A stretch of DNA of 15,672 nucleotides from assembly GCA_900543325.1 (NCBI GenBank), contig UQQU01000071.1, forward strand, positions 1 through 15,672, in the 5' to 3' direction. Shown one piece after another: positions 1-6,287 of this stretch. The notes beneath the pieces were generated by a model. It was not told the DNA's origin. It did no database searches and saw nothing but the letters and a program-made list of their open reading frames with translations. Numbering within the stretch: the first letter of the stretch is position 1; each line of letters starts with the position of its first letter. This stretch comes from an uncultured Clostridium sp. (GTDB lineage Bacteria > Bacillota > Clostridia > Clostridiales > Clostridiaceae). Made by a program: the position numbers and the translations under genes.

Positions 1-47
1 CCCACAACGGACTTTCACCGTCAAGTTGTTGCCCATGCTGGGCGCAC
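1..47 (-). mobile_element. 5' end of a group II (class C-like) intron, partial
   Basis: Read on the minus strand, the sequence starting at position 47 begins GTGCGCCCAGCATGGGC and continues to a GGTGAAAGTCC block. This is the 5' boundary (GUGYG) and early domain I of bacterial group II introns. From memory it closely resembles the Oceanobacillus iheyensis group IIC intron, which starts GUGUGCCCGGCAUGGGU and has a GGUGAGAGUCCC block. The 5' exon ends in TTAT directly behind a terminator stem-loop, the usual insertion site of class C introns. Only 47 nt are inside the window. The rest of the ribozyme and any reverse transcriptase lie beyond position 1 and cannot be judged. Confidence 0.82.
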
Positions 48-51
48 ATAA

Positions 52-88
52 AAAATGCATAAATCTATATTAAGGATTTACGCATTTT
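52..88 (-). terminator. Intrinsic terminator, target site of the intron
   Basis: On the minus strand a 14-bp stem forms (AAAATGCGTAAATC pairing with GATTTATGCATTTT, one G-U pair) with a 9-nt loop, followed by a T-rich run ending TTTTTTAT. It lies 24 nt past the stop of the gene ending at 112. The intron boundary falls 4 nt after the stem, so the intron has not disturbed the hairpin. Confidence 0.85.
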
Positions 89-111
89 ACCAAGTGATAT
101 TTAGCTATTCA

Positions 112-480
112 CTATACACTCAAATTATAACTTTCATTTTCTTTTATTAACTTTATCTTTCTCTTCTCATTAATAAATTTATTTAAATAAACCGTAATAT
201 AATAAGGAACATATAAATAAACTAAAAATACTACTATTGTATATAACCATGGTTCTGAAGCAAATAACTCATGCAAAAAAGGTACCGGAATTTTAAATGG
301 CTTCTTTAGCAACATTAAATTACTTCCATAAAAAGTATTAAGATAAATTGCAATCACAGCAAAAAAGCAATAAATCTTAGTAAACTTATTAAATTTACTT
401 TTTTCCAATTTAATTTCCAACTTAAATAAATATAAGATTCCCATATAAACCATTAATGTATGGAATAACATACTATACAT
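112..480 (-). CDS. YwaF/TMEM164-like membrane protein, probably the C-terminal remnant of a longer gene
   Basis: The 122 codons encode a hydrophobic protein with about three membrane segments (roughly residues 5-20, 36-50, 76-98) and a basic, charged tail. A G-S-N-x-M-x-L-x-x-K-P stretch around residues 53-62 recalls the G-T-N-Y-M-x-L-x-x-K-P motif of the YwaF (TIGR02206/TMEM164) family, whose members are about 220-240 residues with six or seven membrane segments; here only the second half is present. The ATG at 480 has no Shine-Dalgarno sequence. The frame stays open upstream through P-T-W-H-Y-L-C and beyond, reaching stops at 571-576 inside the preceding ABC-F gene, and contains no ATG. The AGGAG at 520-524 serves no good start codon in this frame. 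I therefore read it as a 5'-truncated gene joined to the end of the ABC-F gene. Translation from a non-standard start (for example ATT at 507) cannot be excluded. Family assignment is moderate; truncation is inference. Confidence 0.6.
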   Translation of the reverse strand: MYSMLFHTLMVYMGILYLFKLEIKLEKSKFNKFTKIYCFFAVIAIYLNTFYGSNLMLLKKPFKIPVPFLHELFASEPWLYTIVVFLVYLYVPYYITVYLNKFINEKRKIKLIKENESYNLSV

Positions 481-515
481 ACAAAGATAATGCCATGTTG
501 GATAAATTGAATATT

Positions 516-2171
516 TTAACTCCTTTTTAATTTTACTTCTTTTAAGGAATTCACAAGTTCTAAATATTCTTCATTAAGTTTCTCCTTTTTCTCTTCATCA
601 GATTCTATTGATAATAAAGAAATTACCTCCGATACCTTATTTTCAAGAAATAATATCTCATCATCTAAATGCTTATTTTCTGAATTCTTATTATTATTTT
701 CAAAACTTTTAATGTATTCAGTATAAGTTCCTATAAATTCATGTATTTTTTTATCCTTAATTTCAATTATATGATTACATACATTAGATATAAACTCTAT
801 GTCATGAGATACTAATAATAAAGTTTTATTTGTATTAACTAAAGCATTTTCTAATGCTTCTATAGTTTTTATATCTAAATAATTAGTTGGTTCATCTAGT
901 ATTAATAAGTTATTATTAGATAATATTATCTTACATATAGCTACTTTGACTCTTTCTCCCCCAGATAATTCACTCACTATTTTATTTACAGAATCATTTT
1001 TAAATCCAAATTCACTTAAATTTATTCTTATAAAACTTTCATCCCACTTAGAATCTTTCTTTATATTTTCTAAAATACTACTTTCACTATCTAAAATATC
1101 TTGCTTTTGATCAAAATACCCTATTTTAACACTACTTGCTATATTTATTTTCTCTGAATTATTACTTAAAATTCTTTTTAATAAAGTTGTTTTTCCACAC
1201 CCATTAGCTCCAATTAATGCAATCTTTGCTCCATTTCTTATGTTTAAATTAATTTCATCTATTAAAACCTTATCTTCTACTAATAACTTAAAATCTTTAA
1301 TTTCTATTAAGTTTTTAGAAGCGACTTCACTACCTTCATTTATATTTATTATAATCTTTTCCTTCTTCTTAGGTGGTGCCTTAACTTCCATATGTTCTAT
1401 TCTTTTTTCTATTGACTTTATATTATTTTCAATATGCTTTTTCCCTCTCTGATCTCCCATTTTAATCGTCTTTGCTTCTGATTTTCCCATTCCCTTAGGT
1501 GCTTTTTTTATTCTATCTCTCAATACTTCTTTTTCATTAATTACATTCTCTAATCTCTCTTTTTCATGTCTATATTTTTCATATTCTCTTTTTTGCTTTT
1601 TATAATTTTCTTCCTTTAAACTTATATATTTACTATAATTACCCTTATATATTTGTAATTTCCCATCTTCTATTTCCACAATCTCATTACATATGTCATC
1701 TAAGAATTTTCTATCATGTGAAACTATTAATAATGCTCCATTATACTTTTTAAACATATTATCTAGAATTTTAATACTTTCTCTATCTAAATTTGAGGTA
1801 GGTTCATCAGCAATAATAAGGCTTGTATTTTCTTCTAAAGCACTTACTACTCTCATTTTTACCTTTTCTCCTCCTGATAAATAATCTTCATATTCATCAG
1901 GAACACTAAAAATTTTTTTAATCTTACTATTATCACATATTTTATATCCATCATCTAATTGACTTATATAAGAATAACTATCTGTCAAAGTTACTGAACC
2001 TTCATCAGCCTTTATTTCTCCAAGTAAAATCTTTAATAATGTTGTTTTACCTACTCCATTTTCACCTACAATTCCTATCTTATCTTTTTCTTCTACCTCA
2101 AACTTATCTATATCTAATATTAATCTATCTCCATAATACTTTTTTAGATTTTTAATTGTTGCAAGTTTCAT
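516..2171 (-). CDS. ABC-F ATPase, Vga/CplR-type ribosomal protection protein
   Basis: A 551-residue protein with two ABC ATPase domains on one chain and no membrane segments, the hallmark of ABC-F proteins that act at the ribosomal E site. Domain 1 has Walker A GENGVGKTT (36-44), signature LSGGE (98-102), Walker B ending ADEPT (121-125) and an SHD switch (151-153). Domain 2 has GANGCGKTT (321-329), LSGGE (402-406), LILDEPTN (423-430) and SHD (455-457). The charged, helical linker (about 183-285) is the inter-domain arm that reaches the peptidyl-transferase centre. The C-terminal extension (about 492-551) resembles that of Vga(A), including an S-I-E-x-x-E-E segment. Vga and clostridial CplR proteins protect against lincosamides, pleuromutilins and streptogramin A; the spectrum here is inferred. 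The ATG is preceded by GGAGG at 2178-2182. A hairpin and possible leader lie upstream. Confidence 0.88.
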   Translation of the reverse strand: MKLATIKNLKKYYGDRLILDIDKFEVEEKDKIGIVGENGVGKTTLLKILLGEIKADEGSVTLTDSYSYISQLDDGYKICDNSKIKKIFSVPDEYEDYLSGGEKVKMRVVSALEENTSLIIADEPTSNLDRESIKILDNMFKKYNGALLIVSHDRKFLDDICNEIVEIEDGKLQIYKGNYSKYISLKEENYKKQKREYEKYRHEKERLENVINEKEVLRDRIKKAPKGMGKSEAKTIKMGDQRGKKHIENNIKSIEKRIEHMEVKAPPKKKEKIIININEGSEVASKNLIEIKDFKLLVEDKVLIDEINLNIRNGAKIALIGANGCGKTTLLKRILSNNSEKINIASSVKIGYFDQKQDILDSESSILENIKKDSKWDESFIRINLSEFGFKNDSVNKIVSELSGGERVKVAICKIILSNNNLLILDEPTNYLDIKTIEALENALVNTNKTLLLVSHDIEFISNVCNHIIEIKDKKIHEFIGTYTEYIKSFENNNKNSENKHLDDEILFLENKVSEVISLLSIESDEEKKEKLNEEYLELVNSLKEVKLKRS

Positions 2172-2227
2172 TTCACACCTCCAATTACTTCTATAAAAAG
2201 TTTGTGCAAAATTTTTATTAATAACCT

Positions 2228-2242
2228 TTAAATTATCTTCAT
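2228..2242 (-). other. Possible 4-codon upstream ORF in the ABC-F leader
   Basis: ATG-AAG-ATA-ATT-TAA lies between the hairpin and the ABC-F start codon. Resistance-type ABC-F genes are often controlled by short leader peptides plus an attenuator, so it is recorded. However, no Shine-Dalgarno sequence precedes it and it lies after the hairpin rather than before it. Weak support only. Confidence 0.15.
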
Positions 2243-2247
2243 TATGA

Positions 2248-2285
2248 ATAAAGAGTCCAATAACATCTGTTACTGGACTCTTTAT
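2248..2285 (-). terminator. Strong hairpin between marR-type gene and ABC-F gene
   Basis: Perfect 12-bp arms (ATAAAGAGTCCA and TGGACTCTTTAT) enclose a second 5-bp stem (TAACA/TGTTA). The hairpin lies 45 nt after the MarR stop and 76 nt before the ABC-F start. The A- and T-rich stem base fits a terminator usable in both directions. It most simply ends the MarR operon. Because it also precedes an ABC-F resistance gene, an attenuator role is the alternative, but that would need a promoter inside the marR-type gene. Confidence 0.7.
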
Positions 2286-2330
2286 CTAAAAATTATTTTT
2301 AATTTTAAAATTTACTTTTTATATTTAATT

Positions 2331-2744
2331 TTAAATATTACTACAAAGCTTATTAAGCATATTAATTAAATCACTAATTTCTTCTTCATTAAAATTATGA
2401 GTTATTTTTTCATACCATTTATCATGATATTCATTAATTAACTTAAGAATATCTAATCCTTTATCAGTAAGGCATAAATCAAAAAATCTATTATCATTAT
2501 CCCTTTTTACTTTTATAACATAATTTAAATCTTCAAGCTTTTTTATATTTCTTGTTATAATTGCACTATCTACATTTAATGCTTTTGCTATGTCTTTCAA
2601 ATTGCAGCCTCTATTATTTTCTATTATTATCATGCAACGCCACATATTAAGAGTTAATCCATATTCCGATAGATTTGATTCAGAATATCTTATAAAGTCT
2701 CTATTTAAATCTGATAAATATTTACCTAATATTTTATATGACAA
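2331..2744 (-). CDS. MarR-family transcriptional regulator
   Basis: A 137-residue winged-helix protein of typical MarR size. An N-terminal dimerisation helix is followed by G-L-T-x-x-x-W (about 29-35), helix-turn-helix L-K-D-I-A-K-A-L-N-V-D-S-A-I-I-T-R (about 49-65), and the beta-wing K-R-D-N-D-N-R-F-F (80-88). The last two helices close the dimer. The start is TTG at 2744: the codon before it in frame is TGA, and AGAGGA (2751-2756) sits 6 nt upstream. An out-of-frame ATG overlaps this start region. The gene lies 21 nt behind the 197-codon gene and is probably co-transcribed with it from the palindromic promoter at 3341-3392, which it likely binds itself (inference). Ligand unknown. Confidence 0.88.
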   Translation of the reverse strand: MSYKILGKYLSDLNRDFIRYSESNLSEYGLTLNMWRCMIIIENNRGCNLKDIAKALNVDSAIITRNIKKLEDLNYVIKVKRDNDNRFFDLCLTDKGLDILKLINEYHDKWYEKITHNFNEEEISDLINMLNKLCSNI

Positions 2745-2765
2745 TCATATTCCTCTTTTCTAATA

Positions 2766-3326
2766 TTAATTTATTTTTTCATAAACTATTGGATCAACAA
2801 ATCCAAAAGTAATTTTACCATTCTTTCTAAAAACTTCACTTACATACATTTTACCATTTTCAATTTTCTCCCTTAAAGTAAATTCAGTTTCTGGTGTAAA
2901 ATTACTAATACTTTCTCCTTCATACGCATTATTTTTTTCTTTGTAAACCATAGGAGTAAACTTAGAAGAAACTTTAAGCTCTTTATAATCCATGGTTAAG
3001 TTTTCATTATCATTTCTAAATTCTTCTTTTGAGATATTACTTGGAATTTCATAATAAGTTAAAACTATATTATCATCTTCATTAACTGTAAATAAGAATA
3101 GGTGCGGAAGAATATTTTTAAATTTTCCTTGCTCATAATAACTTTCTTCAATAACAAAATATCCTGAAAAATCATTTGGTAAATTAGTTATCTTATCATT
3201 ACAAACACCATTTATATGCTTTGCCTTTGGATGTTTTAATTCTCCTGATTCTAACTCATCATTTATTTGCCTATCATTATTAAATATTCCACATAATTCA
3301 TTTATAAACCTATCTAACTTATTCAT
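2766..3326 (-). CDS. Uncharacterised soluble protein, first gene of the MarR operon
   Basis: I do not recognise a characterised family. The frame is open from an ATG at 3359, but that codon overlaps the promoter -10 element. The ATG at 3326 has AGAGGTG (3333-3339) at good spacing, so the protein is most likely 186 residues starting M-N-K-L-D-R-F. No signal peptide or membrane segment is visible. The middle, around H-P-K-A-K-H-I-N-G-V-C-N-D, then F-V-I-E-E-S-Y and P-H-L-F-L-F-T, alternates hydrophobic and polar residues as in a beta-rich fold, and it ends F-G-F-V-D-P-I-V-Y-E-K. A faint resemblance to the CpeT/CpcT beta-barrel (E-x-x-Y followed by an I-x-x-x-Y strand) was noticed but is too weak to assert. 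It precedes the marR-type gene by 21 nt, so it is probably the main target of that regulator. Confidence 0.72.
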   Translation of the reverse strand: MNKLDRFINELCGIFNNDRQINDELESGELKHPKAKHINGVCNDKITNLPNDFSGYFVIEESYYEQGKFKNILPHLFLFTVNEDDNIVLTYYEIPSNISKEEFRNDNENLTMDYKELKVSSKFTPMVYKEKNNAYEGESISNFTPETEFTLREKIENGKMYVSEVFRKNGKITFGFVDPIVYEKIN

Positions 3327-3340
3327 AAAAAACACCTCTT

Positions 3341-3392
3341 TAATACTTGATACTATCAATTATGCCTATATAATTGATAGTGTCAAGTATTA
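3341..3392. promoter_or_regulatory. 52-bp inverted repeat with two 13-bp dyads, probable MarR operator
   Basis: Two 23-bp arms (3341-3363 and 3370-3392) are inverted copies with a single mismatch, around a 6-bp centre. Each arm contains its own 13-bp palindrome: TTGATACTATCAA at 3347-3359 (perfect) and TTGATAGTGTCAA at 3374-3386 (one mismatch). This size and symmetry suit a MarR dimer on each site. The sites cover the -35 and the -10/start region of the promoter reading into the unknown gene and marR. Binding by the adjacent MarR protein is inferred. Confidence 0.75.
3359..3386 (-). promoter_or_regulatory. Promoter of the unknown-gene/marR operon
   Basis: On the minus strand a consensus -35 TTGACA (3386-3381) is followed by a 16-nt spacer and CATAAT (3364-3359), five of six matches to the -10 consensus. 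The -35 lies inside the outer operator dyad. The -10 and predicted start point meet the inner one, so a bound repressor would block polymerase. Confidence 0.7.
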
Positions 3393-3405
3393 TTAATAGA
3401 CTAAA

Positions 3406-3443
3406 AAAAGATGATTCCTATTTAATATTAGAAATCACCTTTT
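3406..3443 (-). terminator. Terminator of the nucleoside importer operon
   Basis: On the minus strand AAAAGGTGATTTCTA pairs with TAGGAATCATCTTTT (15 pairs including two wobbles) and runs into further Ts. It lies about 20 nt after the stop of the metallophosphoesterase gene. The two wobbles become mismatches on the plus strand, so the hairpin acts in the minus direction. Confidence 0.8.
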
Positions 3444-3462
3444 GTAAATATTAATTTATTTT

Positions 3463-4257
3463 TTATTCTCTGAAATTAACTACTCCTAATAATTTACTAT
3501 CATCTAAAGCTGAAATTACCTCTACTGATATTTTACCATTTTCATAGGTACAAAGATTAAACTTAGCACTTTCCTCAAATCTTACAATACCATTACTCTC
3601 ATCATATCCTATAAAACTAAGACTCCCTGTTGAGAAATATGGCTTGTCTACAAAACAACCTTTAAAAGGATGATGAGTATGACCAACAAAAATTCCAATT
3701 ATAGAACTTTCTCTTATTATATTTTCAAACCTATCATTATAACTAACTGCTGGTGTAGTAAATTGATCTTTTATAAGATGATGATGAATCATTAAAATAG
3801 TATCTTTTTTAGTATCCTTTAATTGATTTTCTAACCACTTATACTGTTCATCAGAAATAAATCCATTACTATTTCTATACTGTGAATTGTCAAAACTAAT
3901 TATTCTTAATTCACCTATTTCTTTAACAGTATTATACGGATTATTACATTCTTTATTAAACCATCCCTTATAAAAAGCCTCTTTATTATCATGATTTCCT
4001 AATGTAAGTATATATGGAGTATTATCTAATAATTTTTCTAATTCACTTTTTAAAATTACATAATCTTCATAGGTTCCTGATTCCACTAAATCTCCAGTTA
4101 TAATAACAAAATCTATCTTACTTAAGTCTATTTTTTCTAAAGATCTTCTTATCTGTATTAAAGGACTTGTCATATTATTAAAAATAGAATTATAACCTTT
4201 TTCAGCACTGGGATACTCTCTTAAAAAATGAATATCTGATAAATGTAAAAACCTCAT
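3463..4257 (-). CDS. Calcineurin-like metallophosphoesterase (cyclic nucleotide phosphodiesterase-like)
   Basis: A 264-residue protein with the full two-metal phosphoesterase signature: D-I-H (8-10), G-D-L-V-E (55-59), G-N-H-D (87-90), H-H-H (158-160) and G-H-T-H-H (192-196). Length and motif spacing match the GpdQ/CpdA/Icc group of class III phosphodiesterases, which cleave phosphodiesters such as cyclic nucleotides or glycerophosphodiesters. It has no signal peptide, so it acts in the cytoplasm. It is the last gene of the BMP importer operon, 9 nt after the second permease gene, with a weak Shine-Dalgarno-like TAGG overlapping the permease stop. This suggests it works on an imported nucleoside-type substrate or a related signal. 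The substrate is inferred only from context. Confidence 0.85.
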   Translation of the reverse strand: MRFLHLSDIHFLREYPSAEKGYNSIFNNMTSPLIQIRRSLEKIDLSKIDFVIITGDLVESGTYEDYVILKSELEKLLDNTPYILTLGNHDNKEAFYKGWFNKECNNPYNTVKEIGELRIISFDNSQYRNSNGFISDEQYKWLENQLKDTKKDTILMIHHHLIKDQFTTPAVSYNDRFENIIRESSIIGIFVGHTHHPFKGCFVDKPYFSTGSLSFIGYDESNGIVRFEESAKFNLCTYENGKISVEVISALDDSKLLGVVNFRE

Positions 4258-4266
4258 ATTTTATAC

Positions 4267-5184
4267 CTACTTGACCTTCTTTTTCTTATTTCTTTTAGTT
4301 TGTATACTAAATAATATAAGTGCAACAATTGTTGCTACATAAGGAATAGAAGCTGTAATTTGTGTTTTTAAAGATGTATTCTGAAGTACATTTCCTGCTG
4401 CTTGTGAGAATCCAAAGAATAAACTTGATAAAAGAACTCCTATTGGATGAGACTTTCCTAAATTATTAGCAGCCATAGCAATATACCCACGTCCTGAAGT
4501 CATGTTTTGCATAAATAGTGTTACAGTTCCCATAGAAAGAAGAACTCCACCTAATCCACATAATATTCCCGATAAACTTATTGTAAGGAATTGATATTTC
4601 TCTACTGGAGTACCAAGACTTCTTGCAGCTTCTTTATTTATACCTATAGCACGTAATCTATATCCTAATACTGTCTTATATAAAAATATATACATTCCTA
4701 TAGCTAAAATAAAGGCTAAATAATCAATAAGAGTTAATCCTGAAAAAATAGTCCCTAATACTGGAATATCCTTAATAATAGGCAAATCAATTTTAGGAAG
4801 ACTTACTAAACTAGGATCAGTAAATACTCCTTTTGTCTTAAAAATTATATAAAGTAAGTATGTTGTAACTCCACCCATCATAGTATTAGTTGCCATACCA
4901 ACAACAACTGGAGATGCTTTTAATTTAATTATACAGAATCCTACAATAGCAGATACTATCATTCCACTAATTGCACCTGCAAGCACAGATAAAAATACAT
5001 TATGAGTATAATAATTTGCAACAATACTGAAAAATGCGCCTGTTAGCATAGTTCCTTCCATTGCAATATTAAAAATACGTACCTTAGAACATATAGCTGC
5101 AGCTAATGTAACTAATAAAATAGGTGTCATCATACGAAGAGTGGAATTAGCTACCACTGCTAAATAATCTACACGTAACTCCAT
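4267..5184 (-). CDS. Nucleoside-type ABC transporter permease 2 (BMP family importer)
   Basis: A 305-residue hydrophobic protein of the BPD_transp_2 (branched-chain/ribose/nucleoside) permease family, with about eight or nine membrane segments. The stretch around residues 171-190 (G-Y-R-L-R-A-I-G-x-N-x-x-A-A) is the cytoplasmic coupling loop typical of NupC/YufQ-like permeases. A basic tail (K-R-N-K-K-K-K) ends it in the cytoplasm. Its start overlaps the stop of permease 1 by one base (TAATG, 5182-5186), and AAGGAG lies just upstream, so translation is coupled. With the ATPase and permease 1 it forms the inner-membrane part of the importer. Confidence 0.92.
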   Translation of the reverse strand: MELRVDYLAVVANSTLRMMTPILLVTLAAAICSKVRIFNIAMEGTMLTGAFFSIVANYYTHNVFLSVLAGAISGMIVSAIVGFCIIKLKASPVVVGMATNTMMGGVTTYLLYIIFKTKGVFTDPSLVSLPKIDLPIIKDIPVLGTIFSGLTLIDYLAFILAIGMYIFLYKTVLGYRLRAIGINKEAARSLGTPVEKYQFLTISLSGILCGLGGVLLSMGTVTLFMQNMTSGRGYIAMAANNLGKSHPIGVLLSSLFFGFSQAAGNVLQNTSLKTQITASIPYVATIVALILFSIQTKRNKKKKVK

Positions 5185-6287
5185 TATTGTACTCCTTCCT
5201 TATCTGTTGTATTTTGTTTTTTCTTATACCACTTCACAGCAAACTTTGCAGTAATTAATAAAGTGATAATTCCTTGAATAATTGTTGTTACTTCCGATGG
5301 CACTCCCATGCTACGCTCAATAGTACTTCCCCCTGTAGTAAGACCAGCTAAAAAAATACCACTTACTAAAATACCAACTGGGTGATTACTTGACATTAAT
5401 GAGGCTATAATACCTGTCCATGCATAACCTGGAGATGTAATCATATTATCGACATAACGATATCTTGTTCCTAAAACTTCACATGCTCCTCCAAGTCCAG
5501 CTAATGCTCCACTTAGCATTAATACATAGTACATCATCTTAGTACTATTAACACCACCATAGTTAGCAAAATTAGGGTTTAAACCACCCATCTTTGCCTT
5601 ATATCCAAAACTTGTTCTCTTCATTATGAAAAGTACAATTAAAACACAAATAACCGCAATTACAAATCCCCAATGTAACGAATACCCATCAAACATTTTA
5701 GGTAAAATATTATCTGTTAACTTTTGAGTTTGAATTGCTGAAGAATCTAAACCTAATGGATCTTTTACGACATATGTTGTAAAATAAGAAGCTATATAAT
5801 CAGCAATATAGTTCATCATAAGTGTTATAATAAGTAAATCTAACTTAAATTTCTCACTTACATAGGCTGAAATAAGTGAATATAAAACTCCTACTAAAGC
5901 CCCAGTAATAAGAGACATTGCAACAACAAAAACTGGCGGTCCTGGACATATTACAGCTACAACTGATGAAGTAAAAGCACCTAAAACCATTTGCCCTGCT
6001 GCACCTAAACTTGAATAACCAGATCCCCAAGCTAAAGCTCCAGAAAGACCAGCAAATATAATAGGAATAGAACGCGTTAAAGTTGTAGTTAAATAGTATG
6101 TAGATCCAAATCCACCTTTAAACATTCCTATAATTGCTTCAAAAGGATTAAATCCAGAAAGTGAAATAATTATACCTCCTATTAATAATCCAACAACAAT
6201 AGCTTGTAGAGGATGTTTTAATGGCTCAAATATAATTGAAAGTTTACTTTTTGTAATACTTACTGATAACGAGTTTTTACTTTTCAT
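5184..6287 (-). CDS. Nucleoside-type ABC transporter permease 1 (BMP family importer)
   Basis: A 367-residue integral membrane protein of the BPD_transp_2 family, the longer partner of the permease pair (NupB/YufP-like). The N-terminal 25 residues are cytoplasmic and basic; a first membrane helix at about 28-47 is followed by G-F-N-P-F-E-A and then further helices. The coupling loop (about 223-246, F-G-Y-K-A-K-M-G-G-L-N-P-N-F-A-x-Y-G-G) is the expected sequence for this type. The gene overlaps the end of the ATPase gene by 11 bases, and its GGAGG lies inside the final ATPase codons, so the two are translationally coupled. Confidence 0.92.
   Translation of the reverse strand: MKSKNSLSVSITKSKLSIIFEPLKHPLQAIVVGLLIGGIIISLSGFNPFEAIIGMFKGGFGSTYYLTTTLTRSIPIIFAGLSGALAWGSGYSSLGAAGQMVLGAFTSSVVAVICPGPPVFVVAMSLITGALVGVLYSLISAYVSEKFKLDLLIITLMMNYIADYIASYFTTYVVKDPLGLDSSAIQTQKLTDNILPKMFDGYSLHWGFVIAVICVLIVLFIMKRTSFGYKAKMGGLNPNFANYGGVNSTKMMYYVLMLSGALAGLGGACEVLGTRYRYVDNMITSPGYAWTGIIASLMSSNHPVGILVSGIFLAGLTTGGSTIERSMGVPSEVTTIIQGIITLLITAKFAVKWYKKKQNTTDKEGVQ

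Noticed and set aside
1240..1452. Open frame on the plus strand inside the ABC-F gene, and similar ones at 1693-1884, 11010-11267 and 14355-14636.
   Set aside because: They lie opposite clear genes, have no ribosome binding sites and encode no recognisable protein; they follow from the codon use of the real genes.
2766..3326. CpeT/CpcT bilin lyase-like identity for the unknown protein.
   Set aside because: Only a faint spacing pattern of a few residues agrees, and a bilin lyase makes no sense in this context without a profile match.
2766..3359. Start of the unknown gene at ATG 3359.
   Set aside because: That ATG overlaps the -10 element of the operon's own promoter, whereas ATG 3326 has a good AGAGGTG in front.
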